In this document: positions 9,105-21,530 of the stretch, piece after piece
Numbering within the stretch: the first letter of the stretch is position 1
Layout: every line of letters starts with the position of its first letter
From: Lacrimispora xylanisolvens
Lineage (GTDB): Bacteria; Bacillota; Clostridia; Lachnospirales; Lachnospiraceae
Direction of reading: 5' to 3'
Assembly: GCA_017084465.1 (NCBI GenBank)
Contig: CP070896.1
Location: 4,391,501 to 4,455,500, forward strand
DNA: 64,000 nt
Position numbers and translations under genes: made by a program
Notes under the pieces: model-generated
The model's input: the letters and a program-made list of their open reading frames with translations, nothing else
Database searches by the model: none
What the model was told of the DNA's origin: nothing

Positions 9105-9360
9105 GGTCGAACTCCTTTCTTGAGTAAGATTAAGAAGCCATTGACTGAACTGCCACACAATTTAACCAAGGCGTTAAAACAATTCTTAGTGTACGGACTG
9201 GTAGTACCACTTATTTGTGCTTGAAAAGGCAGGACTTACACTGATTAAAATGCTGTCTAAAACGAGAAAGAATTTACAACTCCTCCTTCCGTGCTTTGTA
9301 GTGTAGCTTCTTAAAGCTATTATCTCATGGAGTAGAGGTTTTGAAAATCTTTCATTACTA
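9105..9360 (-). ncRNA. Candidate bridge-RNA region of the intact IS110 element
   Basis: About 250 bases without a gene lie immediately upstream of the recombinase, between it and the next gene, matching the size and place of the IS110-group 5' noncoding end that encodes the bridge RNA. Stem-loop potential is visible, for example GTAC repeats around 9190-9210. No target or donor loop pairing was verified. Confidence 0.35.
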
Positions 9361-9399
9361 TTTGTGCCGCGCCCGAAGGCGCGCGGAATGGAGATTAAA

Positions 9400-10126
9400 A
9401 TGAAAAAATTCAAAATTGTAAGCATTGTACTATTAGGATTATTGGTGATAATTATTGTATTAGCATTGCCAAAGAATTCTGTACAAGCAGTTAAAAGTAC
9501 AAAAGACCATGATTTTAAAACTGAAAATTTAGTAGCCGAATTAAAAGACAAGGGAATTAATTTGTATTATGTTGAAAAGTCAGATCCGGATATGTTTAAA
9601 GGTTTTTACTTAAAATATAATAATAGTGTAAAGTATTTTGATTGGGAGAGTGTTGACAAGACAGGATTTTACCCAACAATTAGTTTGATAGAAGATAAAT
9701 ATATTGCAATTATTTGCACGTTAGGAGAGGGGTCTGGTCTCAATAAGCAACAAATGCATTTGGTTAATATAGACTCACTGGAAGAAGTTAAATATCAAGA
9801 TCCGCTAGATATAATACGTAAACAGGCAGCGACAAAAATTGAAATACCAAATGTATATATAAAAATAAACAATGTTGAATGGAGAGAATCAAATCTTAAT
9901 CTCAAAAACTCATCCAATTATTTCGAAACAGTTTCATACGAGAATATAATCACGTATGAAATTCGGGATAATTCATTTGCAGTTATTGCAAAAGCACAGG
10001 TCAGCCCTTCACTTTTTATTGGTGAATTTGTAGTAGTGTATATTTTTTGACGACGAAAAAGGAGAATTTATTCCAAGTACAATAAATTTTAATTTTGAAG
10101 ATACTGAAATTACTAATGAATATTAA
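9400..10126 (+). CDS. Membrane-anchored protein of unknown function, frameshifted as read
   Basis: Start ATG 9400 follows TGGAG at about 9389. The N-terminus (MKKFKIVSIVLLGLLVIIIV) is a signal anchor, and the remaining residues are predicted extracytoplasmic. No family was recognised. The frame stops at 10050 after a T6 run. With five T it continues as FDDEKGEFIPSTINFNFEDTEITNEY to a stop at 10126, giving 241 residues and ending just before a strong terminator. A GC-rich hairpin, CGCGCC-CGAA-GGCGCG (9368-9383), lies upstream in otherwise AT-rich DNA and may mark the IS110 insertion site. Confidence 0.6.
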
Positions 10127-10140
10127 AAAATGAATCTATT

Positions 10141-10180
10141 AAAACGCTCACCAATAATCCTTTAATTGGTGAGCGTTTTA
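10141..10180. terminator. Bidirectional terminator
   Basis: Perfect 15-bp stem (AAAACGCTCACCAAT with its complement), flanked by A-run and T-run, between the convergent genes ending at 10126 and 10188. Confidence 0.85.
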
Positions 10181-10187
10181 AATACAA

Positions 10188-10661
10188 TTATAAATTATAC
10201 CCTTCTACCCTGAAAAAGGTATGGTTTTCAATTACAACTTTTTCCACAACTTTATATGTTTTACTTCCACCGAATGAGTACTTTCCTCCATTCTTCTTTG
10301 TTACAGAATTATAGTACGTATTCGTGTTAAACCACAGGCAGGTTCCGATTGGATTATCATCGGTTGAGGCATCTTTAATACCTTTAGCAATAGATAATGA
10401 TACTTTCCATGCATCGGAACTGGTATCCGGGGATAATCCTCTGGAAGAGCTTAAACCTACGAATCCACCCTTAAGAATTGCATCTTTATATGTACTTCCC
10501 CATTCACCATCATATGCTACGCGGTTTCTAACAACCCAGGCAACGCCTCTTTTTCCTTCTTCAGATTCGCCTTCAGCTTCTCCATAGATTGTACGTGCCA
10601 ATAAGTCTGTTGCAGTACGATTTTTTAAATCAGATTTAGATATTGGATCTCCATATGCCAT
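10188..10661 (-). CDS. SleB/CwlJ-type cell wall hydrolase domain protein
   Basis: 157 residues, essentially one Hydrolase_2 (SleB/CwlJ) domain. LARTIYGEAEGESEEGKRGVAWVVRNRV contains the glutamate-rich catalytic motif of these peptidoglycan lytic enzymes, and later FNTNTYYN and VEKVVIENHTFFR fit the fold. AAGGAG precedes the ATG. There is no signal peptide and no peptidoglycan-binding repeat, so it resembles CwlJ-like spore or phage-derived forms more than full SleB. Substrate and export route are unknown. It is transcribed convergently with the gene ending at 10126. Confidence 0.8.
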   Translation of the reverse strand: MAYGDPISKSDLKNRTATDLLARTIYGEAEGESEEGKRGVAWVVRNRVAYDGEWGSTYKDAILKGGFVGLSSSRGLSPDTSSDAWKVSLSIAKGIKDASTDDNPIGTCLWFNTNTYYNSVTKKNGGKYSFGGSKTYKVVEKVVIENHTFFRVEGYNL

Positions 10662-11489
10662 AATTATTTCTCCTTTTTTATTTTTTGGGCAATGAAATCA
10701 AATGAATGGGATAATGGTTTAAAAGTTTATCCCCAACTTTTTTACCAATATTCATTTGAATTGATTTGAAAGATTGTTATTCACCTTTCATTTATTTAGA
10801 AAGCATTTTTTACTTAATTTGTAAACTTAGAATTTTTTCAATTTATTTAAAGCAGTTTTAATGCTCTCATTGGTGTATTGCACTGCATGTCTATCATTTA
10901 CATAAAAAAATATTGATTTATGGAGTTGGAAATAAATCTACATGTTTAAAGAAGGAAATGAGAATGAGATATGAGCTGGAACGAATATACACTTTCTTTG
11001 CAGATTTAATAAAGAATTGGAAAATAGAATAGATTGTGAAATTGGAAGACTTGACTCGGAAATATAGAGTAGAATCAAGTAATTTCTACTATGATATGTT
11101 TAAGCTAGGGAGGTGAAATACCGGCTAAGGATTTATGATATCCTCCCATTTTCTCCTTTATCGTTATCTTACAAGTCATCGTATCCATAAAGAAAATAAT
11201 CCACATCCAGATGGTGTCCATCACTCTTATGAAGTTTTCAGCATATACATACCTTAGGGCAATTTTTAAACACAAGTGCCATTCGTCGAGTGCCAAAATT
11301 CGCATTTATTATCTTTGTATGGTATTGTTTTTTGCTTTTATTGCTAACTGGAAAACACAACACTCAACGCATAGAATTTAAAAACTTATGTTGGAAATTA
11401 CCTAAAAAAATCATATGCTAAAAATCATTGAGTCTTAGCAAAATTTACGATTCTGTTGATTTTTCAGTATAAGAGGAGGTTATTTTAAA
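10662..11489. other. 828-base region without a recognisable gene
   Basis: AT-rich. A GGGAGG…CCTCCC hairpin lies around 11108-11148. A 66-codon minus-strand ORF (11105-11305) shows no ribosome binding site or family resemblance. A dyad TGCTAA-N13-TTAGCA (11416-11440) lies about 50 bp before the GH48 gene and might be a regulatory site. I see no cre-like site or riboswitch. Confidence 0.4.
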
Positions 11490-14134
11490 ATGCAAAAAGA
11501 ATCATTAAAAGAGCCCACAGGCGATTACCAGAAAAGGTTCCTGGAATTATGGGAAATACTCCACGATTCCGAAAATGGATATTTCAGTCCCGAGGGAGTC
11601 CCCTATCACAGCATAGAAACCCTGATAGTAGAAGCCCCCGACTACGGTCATGTAACAACCAGTGAAACGCTAAGCTATTATATCTGGCTCGAAGCCATGT
11701 ATGGCAAATTTACCGGTGATTTCTCCGGTTTTAAAAAAGCATGGGATATTGCAGAAACCTATATCATCCCCACAGAAAAAGACCAGCCCAACAGCAGTAT
11801 GTCTGGATACAACGCCAGTAAACCCGCCACCTACGCCCCTGAATGGGAGCTGCCAAGTCTTTATCCAGCCAAATTAGATTCTGGCGCAGCGGTAGGTACT
11901 GATCCAATCTATAACGATTTAAAATCAACCTATGGCTCTTCTGTTATCTACGGCATGCACTGGCTGTTAGATGCGGACAACTGGTATGGTTTTGGCAGAC
12001 GGGGAGATGGCAAGTCTGCACCGTCTTATATCAATACCTTCCAGAGAGGAAGAGAGGAATCCACCTGGGAAACAATTCCACAGCCGTGCTGGGATGATAT
12101 GCGTTTCGGTGGTAAAAACGGATTCCTGGATCTGTTTACCGGAGACAGTAATTATGCAAAACAGTTTAAATATACCGATGCACCCGATGCAGATTCCCGG
12201 GCAATACAGGCGACATACTGGGCAGAGCAATGGGCCAGTGAATATGGGGTGGATCTTGAAACCTATATTGGTAAGGCAAGCAAAATGGGTGATTATCTAA
12301 GGTATGCCATGTTTGATAAATATTTCCGTAAAATCGGATCGCCAGCTACTGTCGGTACCGGTTACGAAGGGGCTCATTATCTGCTCAGCTGGTATTATGC
12401 ATGGGGTGGCGGCGAGAACGCAAACTGGTCCTGGGTAATTGGATGCAGTCACAACCATTTTGGTTACCAGAATCCCATGGCAGCCTGGATATTGTCACAG
12501 GATGACGAATTCAAACCACGTTCCCAGAATGGAGCAAGTGATTGGAGTAAGAGTCTGGAGAGACAGCTGGAATTCTATCAGTGGCTGCAGTCCGATGAAG
12601 GCGGAATTGCAGGTGGTGTCTCCAATTCCAATAAAGGCCGTTATGAAAGCTGGCCTTCAGGAACCGCAACCTTTTATGGAATGGGCTATCAGGAACACCC
12701 TGTATATGCTGATCCGGGAAGCAACCGGTGGTTTGGGTTCCAGGCATGGTCAATGCAGCGTGTAGCAGAGTATTATTACAAAACAAAGAATTTAAAGGCA
12801 AAAGCCTTACTGGATAAATGGGTTAAATGGATTAAAACAGTAGTGAAACTGGAAGCAGACGGAACCTTTGCGATTCCTGATAATCTGGACTGGTCCGGCC
12901 AGCCTGATAATTGGACAGGGTCCTATACAGGGAATCCCAACCTGCATGTAAAAGTAAGCACCTATGGCACTGATCTTGGCGTGTCAGGATCACTTGCCAA
13001 CACCTTACTGTATTACAGTAAAGCTTCCGGCGACGATGAGGCCAGAGTACTTGCAAAGGAATTATTAGACCGTATGTGGAATTTATACAAAGGTGACAAA
13101 GGTCTTTCCATTCCCGAACAAAGGAATGACTACAGCCGCTTCTTTGATCAGGAAGTCTATGTACCCTCTGGATGGACAGGAACCATGCCAAACGGAGATG
13201 AAATTAAATCGGGAGTTAAATTTATAGATATCCGTTCTAAATACAAAGATGATCCTGATTTTCAGAAGGTTGAGAACGCCTACAAAAGAGGAACAGCTCC
13301 TGTATTAACCTACCACCGCTTCTGGGCACAGTGTGATATAGCGATTGCTAACGGTGTATATTCCATGCTGTTTGAAGGTGGCGGAGAGCCAGTAAACAAC
13401 TCTGCTATTGACCCCACATCAGCAGTCTTTGACAAAAAGGCAGGCAGCCAGAAAGACATTAAAGTCACTCTTACCTTAAACGGAAATACCTTTATCGGGA
13501 TTAAAGAGGGAAATAAATATTTAACAGAGGGTGTGGAGTACACCTTAACCGATGACACGGTTGTCTTATTAAAAACTTATCTGGCAGAAAAAGAAGTCGG
13601 GAAATTAAAGCTTACCTTCGACTTCAGCGCAGGGATCAACCCAGTACTTGTCCTGACTGTAACAGATTCTTCAATAGCAGCCGGAAACATCCAAGTACAA
13701 ATGTATAATGATTCCACAAACCCACAGGTAAGTTCAATTGTACCGAAGTTTAAACTCACCAACACCGGAAAAACCAGTATCACACTTGCAGATTTGAAAC
13801 TCAGATACTATTACACCATAGACGAAGAAAAGGACCAGAATTTCTGGTGTGACTGGTCTACAGTCGGCAGCAGTAATGTAACAGGTACCTTTGTAAAATG
13901 CCAAAGGCAAAACCAGGTGCAGATTATTACCTGGAAATCGGATTTACAGCTGGAGCCGGTAAACTGGCAGAAGGTCAGTCCATTGAAGTACCGGTAAGAT
14001 TCAATAAAATTGATTGGAGCAGTTATACGCAGACAGGAGATTATTCCTTTTCAAAATCAGGCAGCAGTTATGCAGACTGGACAAAAATCACAGGATATGT
14101 ATCTGGCAGCCTGAAATGGGGAGTAGAGCCGTAA
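11490..14134 (+). CDS. GH48 cellulase with X2 and CBM3 modules, no signal peptide
   Basis: Processive reducing-end cellobiohydrolase family, the key exoenzyme of clostridial cellulose breakdown. The GH48 domain spans about residues 10-640 ([18 protein letters not shown] near the catalytic acid; [19 protein letters not shown]). It is followed by an X2 immunoglobulin-like module (about 650-740) and a family 3 cellulose-binding module (about 745-881). There is no dockerin. The frame ends at 13997 because GTAAAATGCC lacks one A; adding it continues as [19 protein letters not shown] to the stop at 14134 (881 residues). The start is fixed by AGGAGG at 11474-11479, and a TGA lies in frame at 11457-11459. 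The protein therefore begins [14 protein letters not shown], directly at the mature domain, without the expected export signal. Confidence 0.93.
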
Positions 14135-14167
14135 TAAAAGCGTAGAGCTTAAAAATATATAAATTCT

Positions 14168-14198
14168 GGCCCAAATATCAGAAGACTGGATTTGGGTC
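14168..14198 (+). promoter_or_regulatory. Intergenic hairpin between GH48 and GH9
   Basis: GGCCCAAAT pairs with ATTTGGGTC (one wobble) with a 13-base loop and no T-tail. In a cotranscribed cellulase pair such a stem could be a processing or stabilising element. Confidence 0.4.
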
Positions 14199-14233
14199 AG
14201 GATTATCAATCAGAACCCGTAAGGATGCATTTC

Positions 14234-16920
<2,687 letters not shown>

Positions 16921-16952
16921 TTATTTGTGCAGAGTTCAGAAGTGATTTTTTT

Positions 16953-16990
16953 AGGAAAGGAGCGCAGTCTGTTTGCGCTCCTTTCCTTAT
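16953..16990 (+). terminator. Terminator after the cellulase pair
   Basis: A 14-bp stem AGGAAAGGAGCGCA with its complement, 7-base loop, 33 bases after the GH9 stop. Only a short T-rich tail follows. Confidence 0.7.
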
Positions 16991-17195
16991 CTTGTCGTGC
17001 GGGATGACATATGAAAGATTTTCAATTTGTCTAATTTGCCAAACCCAAATCCCATGCCTTCCACAAAATGGTAATAAAAGGCATAAAAAATAACACAGTA
17101 AAGCTTATAATTTAGTCATACATCATCAAACATGTAATAAAAAGCATATTTTTTCAAAGCTGGGATAATTTTAATTAGTCACGTTGCATGATAGA

Positions 17196-18035
17196 CTACT
17201 CATGTTGAGATGAAACATATTGTTTGCGGTACTGAAGCGGAGATATCAGGACTTTCTCACGAAATACCTTAATAAAATTATTGACATTGATATAACCTAC
17301 CTGTTCAGCGATTTCTGAAATGGACTCGTCGGTGGTGATCAGTAGTTTTTTTGCCTCGGTGATCCGAAAAAGCAGAAGGTATTCCTTAAAGGTTATCCCC
17401 ACAATATCCTTAAAGGCAATGGAAAGTGTGTGACTGCTGATATAGTTCTGGTCAGCGATTTCCTGCAAAGTGACTTTTTGTGAAAAATTACTGCTGATAT
17501 ATTGCTGTGCATTCAGTACAGCTGCAGAGATGTTACTTTGACTGCGGAGCGGAAAATAGAGCGGGTGCATGCGGTATAATTCGATTAGTATGGCGACCAC
17601 CAGAGAGGTACTGCGGGATACATAGAAATCGTATTGATTTTTATATTCGGCGGCTAAATGAATGAAGAGCGGCAGTATGGTGTCATATGCCTGATCGCTG
17701 AGCTCAATGGCATGACAAAACTCCTTGGGGCGCTGAATGAAAATGGAACAGAGTTCCACATCTTTTATACTGGACATGATTAATTCACTGGACATGGACG
17801 CAATATAGCGTGTATATGGTTCTTGTTTGATAATAAAGTCATGTCTTTCCAGACGGCTGATAAAAAGCAGCGATTTTTCTTTTAAGACATAAGATTTATG
17901 ATTGATCTGGACTTGTGAGGAGCCTCCCGTGACTAAAATCATCTGGTATTCAAAATGTGCCGATGGCTTAAACAGAATATGATCCAGGGAATCCGAGTAA
18001 TAACAGCTGACATTTGGTATATGCGTGCATATCAT
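17196..18035 (-). CDS. AraC-family transcriptional regulator
   Basis: 279 residues. The N-terminal half is a cupin-like ligand domain (SSQVQINHKSYVLKEKSLLFISRLERH). The C-terminal double HTH covers about residues 175-275 (VTLQEIADQNYISSHTLSIAFKDIVG and ISEIAEQVGYINVNNFIKVFREK), ending with the family's SPLQYRK. It is divergent from the permease/oxidoreductase operon starting at 18122, with about 86 bp between them, so it is the likely regulator of that operon. The effector is unknown. Confidence 0.88.
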   Translation of the reverse strand: MICTHIPNVSCYYSDSLDHILFKPSAHFEYQMILVTGGSSQVQINHKSYVLKEKSLLFISRLERHDFIIKQEPYTRYIASMSSELIMSSIKDVELCSIFIQRPKEFCHAIELSDQAYDTILPLFIHLAAEYKNQYDFYVSRSTSLVVAILIELYRMHPLYFPLRSQSNISAAVLNAQQYISSNFSQKVTLQEIADQNYISSHTLSIAFKDIVGITFKEYLLLFRITEAKKLLITTDESISEIAEQVGYINVNNFIKVFREKVLISPLQYRKQYVSSQHE

Positions 18036-18121
18036 AGTTTCACCTCAAAAAGATAATTTAAAATAATTATGTAAAGTCCTTTGTCAGTAGCCATTATAGC
18101 CTACTTTTAAAAGGGAGTCAA

Positions 18122-19375
18122 ATGGAGGGTTCAATGAAAGAAGAAACCAAGGGTTTGGGAAGTGTGTTTTTTGTATTTGCAGGTTACGTGTTAAGTGTTA
18201 CCGCATTTGTAATTGGCGGAAGTGTAGGCAATCAGTTAAATTTCTGGCATGGGGTTATGGCTTTGCTCACAGGTAATATGGTTTTGGCTTTTTATGCAGG
18301 TATTCTGGGGATTATCGGTATGAAGACAAAACGTTCTTCCACAGATATGTTTAAACCAGTATTTGGTATTAAAGGACAGGTTGTTACGTCCAGTATTGTT
18401 AGTATCTTTTCACTGGTATTTGTTAGTGTTTACAGCTCTTTGGTGGGCAACATGATGTCTTCCATTTTTGGAATTTCACCTTACATCGGTTTATTTTGTT
18501 ATTTGATCGTTATTACCTTAATCAATTTAAAAGGATTTACCGGTATGAGCATTTTTAGTAAAATTGGTGTTCCTGTTATTGGATTATTTATTGTGTATGG
18601 TATGATAGTTGTAGGCAAAAAGATTGGATTTACCAATGTAACCGCTGCAGTGCCTGTAGCACCGGCATCCTTTTTTACTGTTGTTTCTTTTATATCTGCA
18701 AGCTGGATGACTGGAGCAACTTTTAGTTCTGATCTTACACGTTTTGTTAAAAAACCTTCCTACGTATGGTTTGTAACAGTCGGCTCCTTCCTGTGTGTAA
18801 CAGTCCTGGAAACCGTAGGTCTTATGTGTTCCCTTGGAACTGGAGAAAGCAATTTAGTAACCATACTTGCTAAATTAAATATGTCAGTGGTAGCTTTTGG
18901 TATCTATTTATTATTAACAATTACCAGCGGACAAGCAGTTATTTATATAGCAGCATTAGCATTGGAAAATATCACAAAAGTAATTCGCGGAAGAGAAGGA
19001 AAAGAAAGTGACGGAAAATTTACAACACAGTTCTTTGTTATTCCCAGCTGTATCTTTGGAGGAATCATTGCGATTATGATGACTGCAAACGATTTTACCT
19101 CTACATTTTCCTCATGGCTAGGTATCATTGGAACTGCAATTCCCCCAGTCGGAGGAACGTTAGTAGGACATTTCTTCTTTGTTGACAGAGATTACAAAAA
19201 AACATTTGAGAATATGCCAGATTATCGGATCGAAGCGTTTATCGCCTGGATCTTTGGTATTGTTATCTCAAGAACCATTACATTTGGTATCAAACCTTTA
19301 AATGGTTTCCTTGCCGCTGTCATTTGCTATACAATTGCAAGAATGATTACCAAAAAAAATAATAAAACAGAGTAA
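18122..19375 (+). CDS. CodB-like permease (NCS1/cytosine permease family)
   Basis: 417 residues with about 12 hydrophobic segments; integral inner-membrane transporter. The sequence resembles cytosine/purine permeases (FVFAGYVLSVTAFVIGGSVGNQL, SASWMTGATFSSDLTRFVKKP, GIIGTAIPPVGGTLVGHFFF). The start may be ATG 18122 (AGGGAG upstream) or ATG 18134 (GGAGGG upstream). It is the first gene of an operon with three redox enzymes, so it probably imports their substrate, which need not be a nucleobase. Confidence 0.85.
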   Translation: MEGSMKEETKGLGSVFFVFAGYVLSVTAFVIGGSVGNQLNFWHGVMALLTGNMVLAFYAGILGIIGMKTKRSSTDMFKPVFGIKGQVVTSSIVSIFSLVFVSVYSSLVGNMMSSIFGISPYIGLFCYLIVITLINLKGFTGMSIFSKIGVPVIGLFIVYGMIVVGKKIGFTNVTAAVPVAPASFFTVVSFISASWMTGATFSSDLTRFVKKPSYVWFVTVGSFLCVTVLETVGLMCSLGTGESNLVTILAKLNMSVVAFGIYLLLTITSGQAVIYIAALALENITKVIRGREGKESDGKFTTQFFVIPSCIFGGIIAIMMTANDFTSTFSSWLGIIGTAIPPVGGTLVGHFFFVDRDYKKTFENMPDYRIEAFIAWIFGIVISRTITFGIKPLNGFLAAVICYTIARMITKKNNKTE

Positions 19376-19402
19376 GCGAATAAAAGAACAGGAGTTATTA
19401 AC

Positions 19403-20736
19403 ATGAAGCATGAAAGATTTAACTATAAAAATTTGGATGAAATAAAAAATAAGGCAAAGGAACTGGGCGTCTATTTACCTTTCGCAGAAACCACATCTAT
19501 TCTTAAGGAAAAGCTTTTCGTGAGTCATGGTGTTAACTGGGAAAACCGCATGGGAATTGCACCGATGGAAGGTGCAGATTCCCTGCCAAATGGTGCTCCT
19601 TCTGAACTGACAACACGCCGTTATGTGCGTGAAGCCATTGGCGGCAGCTCTGTAATCTGGTTTGAGGCTATTTCAATTGTTAAGGAAGGCCGCTCCAGTG
19701 CACATCAGCTGATGCTTACAGAAGAGAACTTAGAGGAATATAAGGAATTTACGGAAAAGATTAAGGAAGCTGGAAGAAAGGCAAATGGTTTTGCACCTTA
19801 TTTAATCATGCAGGCCAATCATAGCGGACGTTATTCCAATCCCGATGGAAAACCAGCCCCTCTCATTGCTTATCGCCATCCGGAGTATGAAAAGCTGCGT
19901 AAAGCAGACGATTCCTGTATCGTTACAGACGATTACTTAAAGGGACTGGAAGAAAGCTTTGGAGAAGCAGCTCTGCTGGCTAAAAAAGCGGGATTCGATT
20001 CCGTTGATATTAAGTCCTGTCACGGCTACCTGCTGGCTGAACTGTCTTCCGCTTACAACCGGCCAGGTGAGTATGGCGGCAGCTATGAAAACAGAACCCG
20101 TATGTTGAAAAATGGAATCGCAGCAGCAAAAGTCTATGAAGACTCTGATTTTAAAGTAACAGCCAGAATTGGTATTTACGATGGATTTGCTTACCCTTAT
20201 GGCTTTGGAGTAAAGGAAGGCGAAGGAAATGTACCTAATCTGGAAGAGCCAATCCGCCTGATCCGTGAGCTGAAAGTGGATTATCAGATTGATATGGTAA
20301 ACTTAACTATGGGAAATCCTTATGTAAGCACCCATGTAACAAGACCTTATGATGCCGGAAAATACATACCAGATGAACATCCTCTTTTGGTATTGCAAGA
20401 ATGATTAATGGAATCGGCGAAGTTAAAAAAGCAGTTCCTGATATGATTATTTCTGCATCTGGTCCGTCTTATTTAAGACAGTATTCCGATTTGCTGTCAG
20501 CCGGTGCAATTGAAGAGGGATTGTGCGATCATATGTTATTTGGACGTATGTCATTTGCCAATCCGGAATTCCCGAAACAGATCATGGAGACAGGAAGATT
20601 TGATGCAAAACAGGTCTGCGTTGCCTGCGGTAAGTGCGGTGACTTAATTCGTGCAGGGAAACATACCGGCTGTATCGTGCGGGATTCAGCTACTTATTTA
20701 AAATATTACAGAGAATTTCAGGAAGAGAACAAATAA
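19403..20736 (+). CDS. Old-yellow-enzyme-type NADH:flavin oxidoreductase, frameshifted as read
   Basis: FMN-binding TIM-barrel reductase of activated C=C bonds, related to 2,4-dienoyl-CoA reductase and BaiH-type enzymes. It shows NRMGIAPMEG, QANHSGRYS, DSVDIKSCHGYLLAELSSAYNRP and a C-terminal Cys set (CVACGKCGDLIRAGKHTGC) suited to a 4Fe-4S cluster. The expected second FAD/NADH domain is absent from this polypeptide; it ends at the barrel. The frame breaks at 20395 where CTTTTGGTATTGC should read LLGIARMINGIGE with one more G. Joined length 444 residues. A separate flavoprotein gene downstream may supply electrons. Confidence 0.88.
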
Positions 20737-20737
20737 C

Positions 20738-21507
20738 ATGATGAAAAAAGTAGCAATTGTAACAGGTGGAAGCAGAGGAATTGGTTTTTCCATTGCCAGA
20801 CAGCTTGGAGTGGATGGGTATCGGATCGTCATACTTGCCACTGGAGAAGCGGGCAGATACCAGGAAAACTTTCACCTTTTAGATGAGTTGGAGATTGAAT
20901 GGCACTATGTACAGGGAAGCATTGACTCCACAGAAGATCGAAAACGACTGGTGGAAGAGACTGTCAGCCGTTTTTCCAGAATCGATGTGCTGGTAAACAA
21001 TGCAGGAGTCGCGCCCCTGGAACGAAACGATTTACTGGAAATGACAGAAGAAAGCTTTGACCGTGTGATTGGGATCAACACAAAGGGAACCATGTTTTAA
21101 CCCAGTTAGTTGCCAGACAGATGATAAAGCAGGAACGGCTGGGCATGAAACAGGGGACCATCATCAATGTTGGTTCCTGCTCCGCAGAAGTAACTTCTAC
21201 TTCCAGAGGCGAATACTGTGTGTCCAAAGCGGGAGTAGCCATGCTGACCCAGCTTTTTGCAGACCGTCTCGCGTCAGAAAACATTCTGGTACACGAGGTT
21301 CGTCCCGGTGTCATCGCAACTGATATGACAACTGCCGTGAAAGGAAAATACGATAAGCTGCTGGACGATGGAGTATTCCCCATTAAACGTTGGGGAACAC
21401 CAGAAGATGTGGCCAATATGGTCAGCGTATTCTGCTCAGACAAAGTACTGTATACAACGGGAAACTATATTGATGTTGACGGTGGATTTCATATAAAAAG
21501 GCTGTAA
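20738..21507 (+). CDS. Short-chain dehydrogenase/reductase, frameshifted as read
   Basis: NAD(P)-dependent oxidoreductase of the FabG-like SDR family, 256 residues after joining. It shows the cofactor motif TGGSRGIG, the NNAG motif, and the catalytic Ser…Tyr-x3-Lys set (NVGSCSAEVTSTSRGEYCVSK). The frame breaks at about 21097, where ATGTTTTAACC needs one more T to read GTMFLTQLVARQM. It starts 2 bases after the OYE stop codon, in the same operon. The substrate is unknown, probably a keto or hydroxy group of the compound handled by its neighbours. Confidence 0.88.
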
Positions 21508-21530
21508 TTTAGAAAAACAAGAGGTTTTTT

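Noticed and set aside
3343..9383. Similar GC-rich hairpins at 3343-3357 and 9369-9382 as copies of one repeat family
   Set aside because: They match over only about 14 bases with one length difference and have no shared flanks; chance is sufficient.
11105..11305. 66-codon minus-strand ORF upstream of GH48
   Set aside because: No ribosome binding site, no recognisable motif; the region looks noncoding.
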